A DNA stretch of 64,000 bases from Pedosphaera sp. Its GTDB lineage: Bacteria > Verrucomicrobiota > Verrucomicrobiia > Limisphaerales > UBA9464. Made by a program: the position numbers and the translations under genes. The stretch lies in contig SIBK01000005.1 of the NCBI GenBank assembly GCA_009695205.1, positions 59,215-123,214 of the forward strand, read 5' to 3'. Each line of letters begins with the position of its first letter. Positions within the stretch are counted from its first letter, which is position 1. The notes under the pieces were generated by a model. That model saw only the letters and a list, made by a program, of their open reading frames with translations. It was not told the DNA's origin and did no database searches. Shown here piece by piece: positions 59,612 through 64,000 of the stretch.

Positions 59612-60134
59612 TCACGATCGTATCTCTTCTGAAATCATTCGAGCCAGCCCGTCTTCAAGTGAGATCTTGGGCCGCCAGCCAAGTGCAAATAAAGGCTTAA
59701 AATCGACGGAGCTGTTCATCACCTCGTTCGCCCGGTAGGGCAATGCGCCCCATTTCAGAACCGTCAATGATCCCGGAACCATGGTTGTGATCATTTCAAC
59801 AATCTCTCGAATTGAAATTGTTTTGCCAGAGCCGACTTCAAAAGAAAAGTATCCCGGTTCACGTTGAACGCTTGAATTCAAGATCCTGTCGAAGGCGTCG
59901 ACAACGTCATCGATATATATAAAGTCACGCTTCTGTAATCCTTCAGTCAGCTGTATGCTTGTTTCCTTATTCAGAAGATGATCAACAATCATGCTTAAGA
60001 ACTTTGTTTTATCGTCGAGAGGCCCAAAAAAATACTCCAAGACCTGATGCCACCCAGCGTCGCATAAGGTGACTCCCAAGAAAGCCCGTGCCACCGGTAA
60101 TTAAGATCTTTTGGTGTGAACTATCAGCGATCAT
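59612..60134 (-). pseudogene. NAD-dependent sugar-nucleotide epimerase/dehydratase remnant with internal deletion and frameshift
   Basis: ATG at 60134 gives MIADSSHQKILITGGTGFLGSHLMRRWVASG; in a second frame LEYFFGPLDDKTKFLSMIVDHLL...RDFIYIDDVVDAFDRIL to 59612. The central domain is missing. Confidence 0.75.
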
Positions 60135-60299
60135 TCAATACATCCTCGAGCATGGCACTGGAAATTAGCAAGAGCAGTCTGCCGCACGTTGCGTCGGATC
60201 GATTATCTAATGTCTGCGCCTTCGCGTGAAACGGATGCCTTGGAACAAATCTCTCGTGCTTTCTGAGAAAATAAAGCCTGGCAACCCTCGAATCCAACC

Positions 60300-62405
60300 T
60301 CAGTTCCGCAACCACTCCACGACCGCAACTCGATCGTCTTTTTCGCTCACTTCCTTTAGCTTGCCGGTCCCCAATGCCAGCAGCCCCGTGACATCGCCAT
60401 ACTTCGCAGCGCCGGGAAGGAAATCCGGTGAACGGAGGTCGAGCACTTGGCCGAATCGGAAGCGGCCGATATGGATGGCTGCGCGATCGATTGTGGTTCC
60501 AGCCTGTGCGCGGACCGCCGCCGCAATCGGTCCGGTGCCGTCGAGCGCGACCAGGCTGATTTGCTTCGAGGGGCGGTCATTCCCGCGGATGTACTTGATC
60601 GCGGTCAGCACGTCATGGACTCGATGGGCGAACAGCGCGGGATTGTAGCCCAAGGTGTAGGCGGCCGCTTCGCGCGGGTTCGCGACACGGGGGGTCTGCG
60701 TGAGCGGCTTCCCGTCGGCGAGGAATTCGCCCTGATACAGCAAGTCGAGACCGACAACGGTGGCGCCCGAGTCCACGAGCTTCTGGATTTCCGGTTGGAG
60801 CGAACCGTCCTCCGCGAACAGGCCTGCTTTGCCTGTGGATGCAAGCCAGAGGACGGTGTGTCCATTCCATTGCTTCGGGTAGCAGAACACGGCGGGCAGC
60901 TCCTCGTGGTAGGTCGTGTTCCGCAGCAGCCCAGTCATTTGAATCCAGCTGCCTTGGTCCCGCTTGGCCGTCATTTCCCAGGATGCTTCTCCGGCATCGT
61001 CGAGCCCGCCGTCGAGGACAATATCCCAGGCCGCACGGAGCAGTTCGCGATGGCGCTCCGGCGATTTCGTAGCGAGTTCGGCGAGCTGTTTCTCCGCATC
61101 CTCGTGCCAAAACTGCAACAGGCGGCGTTCGAAGTCGGGGTCGGCTGCCCGAGGCGCGGGATGCTGAGCGTCCCAAACGGTCAACTGCGCCCCCGTAAGC
61201 CGGGGATAATCGCGTTCGATGACCGGCTCTGGCTGGCCGAGTTTGAAGTGCCGGTTCAGCCATCCGTAAAAGGCGGAACGAGAGACGGCGTTGTAGTTGT
61301 GCGGGAAATGTTCCCCTCGCTTCAACATCACATTGTCCGGCGCGTCCAGGAAGGCGTAGAGCTTCTTCAGTTCGGGAAATCCCTTCGTGGACATCTCCTT
61401 GGTCCAGTCGTTGGCACACGTCATACCCAGCGGCTTGGGCGCGAAGAGGCCGGCAAACTCGATGTTGCCGGTGCCAACGCGGAGCAGGCTGGCGTTCTCG
61501 CACGTGCACCCGCCTTGCATCGAGGTGCTCACCATCACGGCGGGAAACGACAGCTTCACGCGAGGATCAATGGCTGAGACAATCATCGTCTGTGTGCCGC
61601 CGCCGCTCGCACCCGTCACAGCGATACGTTCGGGATCTACCTCGGGAAGGCTCAGCACGAAGTCGAGTGAGCGGATGGAGTTCCACGTCTGCAATCCCAT
61701 TGTGCTTTGGAGGTGCGCCTCGGCCTGTGGGCTGAAAAGGCCCCAGTTCACAGTCGTGTTCATCTCGGGCCGCTGTTTCGCAAAGCCGTGGTTGAGAGCG
61801 CTCGATATTTGCTTCGAGTCGGAGTCGCCCAGCATGTCCCACTGCCAGACCACGCAGCCCATGCGCGCGAGCTGCACGCACATCGACTGGAATCGGCTCT
61901 TGCCACCATTCTCAAATCGCTCCTCCCCGTTGGCGATCTCCCGTCGTACCTCGTCGTCTCCACTCTCGGAAAGTCGGGCATCCTTCCAGTGGCCGTGGGC
62001 GAAGAGCACCGCCGGGACTCGGCCGGTGACGTTCTTGGGACGGTACAGGTTGCCGGTGACGTAGAAACCCGGTGCGCTCTCGAAGAAAACCTTTTCCACC
62101 GTGTAGTTATCGCGATCAATGCGACCGTGGAGGACCGCGTTGAGCGAGGTCTTCGTCGGCATGGGCCACAAGCCTTGTGAAACGAGAATCTGACGGCGGA
62201 CGCGCTCGGACCGCTTCCCCCAGGCCTCCTTCGACGTCGGAGGGCTGAACGGGAAATAGCCGTCCAGATCCTTTACCGGTTGGAGCCGGAAATCGTTTGG
62301 AATCTGGCCTGCAGGCAGTGCGTGCGGCGTTTCGGCGAACACCGGCGCAGTCAGAGCCAGAGCCAGAGTAAGAGCGGGCAACGGGGAGCGGACCAGGGAA
62401 TGCAT
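60300..62405 (-). CDS. secreted alpha/beta hydrolase (acetylxylan esterase-like), apparent two-domain architecture
   Basis: Signal peptide; PAVLFAHGHW, IAVTGASGGGTQT; second C-terminal hydrolase-like region. Confidence 0.8.
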   Translation of the reverse strand: MHSLVRSPLPALTLALALTAPVFAETPHALPAGQIPNDFRLQPVKDLDGYFPFSPPTSKEAWGKRSERVRRQILVSQGLWPMPTKTSLNAVLHGRIDRDNYTVEKVFFESAPGFYVTGNLYRPKNVTGRVPAVLFAHGHWKDARLSESGDDEVRREIANGEERFENGGKSRFQSMCVQLARMGCVVWQWDMLGDSDSKQISSALNHGFAKQRPEMNTTVNWGLFSPQAEAHLQSTMGLQTWNSIRSLDFVLSLPEVDPERIAVTGASGGGTQTMIVSAIDPRVKLSFPAVMVSTSMQGGCTCENASLLRVGTGNIEFAGLFAPKPLGMTCANDWTKEMSTKGFPELKKLYAFLDAPDNVMLKRGEHFPHNYNAVSRSAFYGWLNRHFKLGQPEPVIERDYPRLTGAQLTVWDAQHPAPRAADPDFERRLLQFWHEDAEKQLAELATKSPERHRELLRAAWDIVLDGGLDDAGEASWEMTAKRDQGSWIQMTGLLRNTTYHEELPAVFCYPKQWNGHTVLWLASTGKAGLFAEDGSLQPEIQKLVDSGATVVGLDLLYQGEFLADGKPLTQTPRVANPREAAAYTLGYNPALFAHRVHDVLTAIKYIRGNDRPSKQISLVALDGTGPIAAAVRAQAGTTIDRAAIHIGRFRFGQVLDLRSPDFLPGAAKYGDVTGLLALGTGKLKEVSEKDDRVAVVEWLRN

Positions 62406-62612
62406 GGACGGATCCTAGCAAATCGGACGACACTGACAATCACTCTGTTAGCATTGGATTTAATATAATTTCCCCGGATTGAATCGGCTGACGTGGCTGA
62501 AAAGACATTCTGTATCAGAGGAATCCAAATTTGTTCACCTGGGGAGAGCTCAGGTCGCGGGGCCGATCGACAAGTCCCCTATATTTCGCCTCCGTATCGT
62601 GGGAAGTGGATT

Positions 62613-63347
62613 CTAGAAATGGGAGGGGCTGCTGCGCAGCGGCGCAGTCAATTCCGATAGTCGCACTTGCTGACGTCCCTGGTCATTGAAGTTGGTGGGG
62701 TCAAGCCAATGTACGAACGCTCGCTCGAGCGCGGGCCACTCGTGGTCGAGGACCGAATACCAAGCGGTGTCGCGGCTGCGTCCTTTGTACACGGTCGCCT
62801 GACGAAATACGCCTTCAAAGGACATCCCCAGGCGTTGCGCGGCGGAGCGGGATTTTGCGTTCAGGGCATCGCACTTCCACTCGTACCGTCGGTATCCGAG
62901 CGCGAAAGCCGTCCGCATCATCAGGAACATCGACTCGGTTGCCGCAGGCGTTCGCTGGAGGCGAAGAGAGAAATTTAGATGGCCCACTTCGATTGAACCG
63001 CCCTCTGGCACAATTCGCAGGTAGGCAGCCAATCCGAGCGCGTCGCCGGTGTTCGGGTCGACGATGGCGAAAAACAGGGGATCGCTGCTGCGCGCGCAAT
63101 CCGTCAGCCACTCACCGTAGATCTCTGGTGATTTGAACGGGCCGTACGGAAGGTATGTCCACATTGAACCCTCTCGATCCAGCGAATTCTCACGGTGCAA
63201 ACTCGCTGCATGAGTTGCGGGCTCCAATGGTTCCATCCGACAGGTGCGTCCACCCATGGGTTGCCTCGCGGGCCGCGGCGGCGGATTCCAACCGGGGAGA
63301 GAAGGCCCCACGGGCTGGCCGAGTTGATTTTGTACAGGCGTCAGCAT
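62613..63347 (-). CDS. GNAT family N-acetyltransferase
   Basis: NQLGQPVGPSLPGW, GRTCRMEPLEP, MWTYLPYGPF, IEVGHLNFSLRLQRTPAATE, RRYEWKCDALNAKSRSAAQRLG. Confidence 0.9.
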   Translation of the reverse strand: MLTPVQNQLGQPVGPSLPGWNPPPRPARQPMGGRTCRMEPLEPATHAASLHRENSLDREGSMWTYLPYGPFKSPEIYGEWLTDCARSSDPLFFAIVDPNTGDALGLAAYLRIVPEGGSIEVGHLNFSLRLQRTPAATESMFLMMRTAFALGYRRYEWKCDALNAKSRSAAQRLGMSFEGVFRQATVYKGRSRDTAWYSVLDHEWPALERAFVHWLDPTNFNDQGRQQVRLSELTAPLRSSPSHF

Positions 63348-63420
63348 TTTGCAAAATGGGGTTCGATTAATTCACCGAAGCGATCGCAACACGCGAAAAC
63401 ACCCGACGTGACAATCACCG

Positions 63421-64000
63421 CTATTTGTCGGATTTCGGAGGGCGCTTCCATTCCACGCGCGGTGGTTCCGCAAGACCGAGTACCCGGTAACTTGTGCGAA
63501 AGTGCATCTTGGCAACTTTTGGCAACGCATTGGCTCCATGACGCGCCACGTAGTCGCGCGCCGCTTTTTCAACGGCGGCGGACGCCCCTTTGGGCAATTC
63601 GATCCCGGACTCTTTCCCAAGGCGGTCGAGCCGGGTCACGAACTCGTGGCGCGCCAAGATCGAGGCGGCGGCCACCGCAATGTCCTCCTCGGCACGGTGA
63701 CGTTGAACGAGCTCGAGTTCACGGCCCAGCGAAAGCAGTGCCTTAGCTACCGTTTCCTTGCTGGAGGCAAATTGATCGCTGATCGCCCGGACGGGCAGGG
63801 GATCCATGCGATGCCTCTGCAGCATGAGGTTTTCGATGACGCGCGCGTGGCCCCAAGCGAGGACGGCATTGACGCTTCGCATCTTGGCATGAAGCCGGTT
63901 ATAGGCTTCATTTCCGATCGGTACTACTGTGTGCACGCACCCGGGAGTTTCCTGGATCCGTTCGGCGAGCTCTCCGATCCGACGATCATTGCCAATGCTT
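63421..64000 (-). CDS. rnhC: ribonuclease HIII (5' part beyond window)
   Basis: YNRLHAKMRSVNAVLAWGHARVIENLM, AEEDIAVAAASILARHEFV; frame remains open to the window end. Confidence 0.9.
   Translation of the reverse strand, partial: SIGNDRRIGELAERIQETPGCVHTVVPIGNEAYNRLHAKMRSVNAVLAWGHARVIENLMLQRHRMDPLPVRAISDQFASSKETVAKALLSLGRELELVQRHRAEEDIAVAAASILARHEFVTRLDRLGKESGIELPKGASAAVEKAARDYVARHGANALPKVAKMHFRTSYRVLGLAEPPRVEWKRPPKSDK

Overview
The window is a chromosomal segment that looks like Verrucomicrobia/PVC. The phylum call is an inference from gene families such as DUF1501/DUF1549, ThuA, TIGR03067-like and DUF1559-like pseudopilins. It is dense with housekeeping genes: dapB-folK, a complete F1Fo ATP synthase operon (atpB-E-F-H-A-G-D-C) closed by a perfect intrinsic terminator, yicC-gmk-coaC-(NtrB/NtrC-like pair)-rnhB-yraN, nrdJ, phoH-ybeY-recO, holA, rph, prmA, and rnhC cut by the right edge. 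Accessory content: a rhamnose isomerase/ABC transporter operon, an M28 peptidase-DUF1549-DUF1501 operon, a ThuA gene translationally coupled to a TIGR04282-like glycosyltransferase fused to full-length RapA, an isomerase-RidA-GntP operon, and a tightly coupled four-gene cassette (helical TM protein, pseudopilin, ABC ATPase, ABC-2 permease). Most interesting observations: (i) the GT-RapA fusion; (ii) the pseudopilin/ABC cassette; (iii) in-frame stop codons in the N-terminal regions of the GntP permease (TAG) and hemolysin III-like (TGA) genes; (iv) an internally deleted sugar-nucleotide epimerase beside a glycosyltransferase in an AT-richer patch; (v) a perfect TGTGA-N6-TCACA palindrome upstream of the atp operon; (vi) two NrdR-box-like palindromes 32 bp apart upstream of nrdJ; (vii) a 188-bp MITE-like intergenic element. 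No rRNA, tRNA, CRISPR array or autonomous transposon was recognised. All family assignments come from reading the sequence without database searches.
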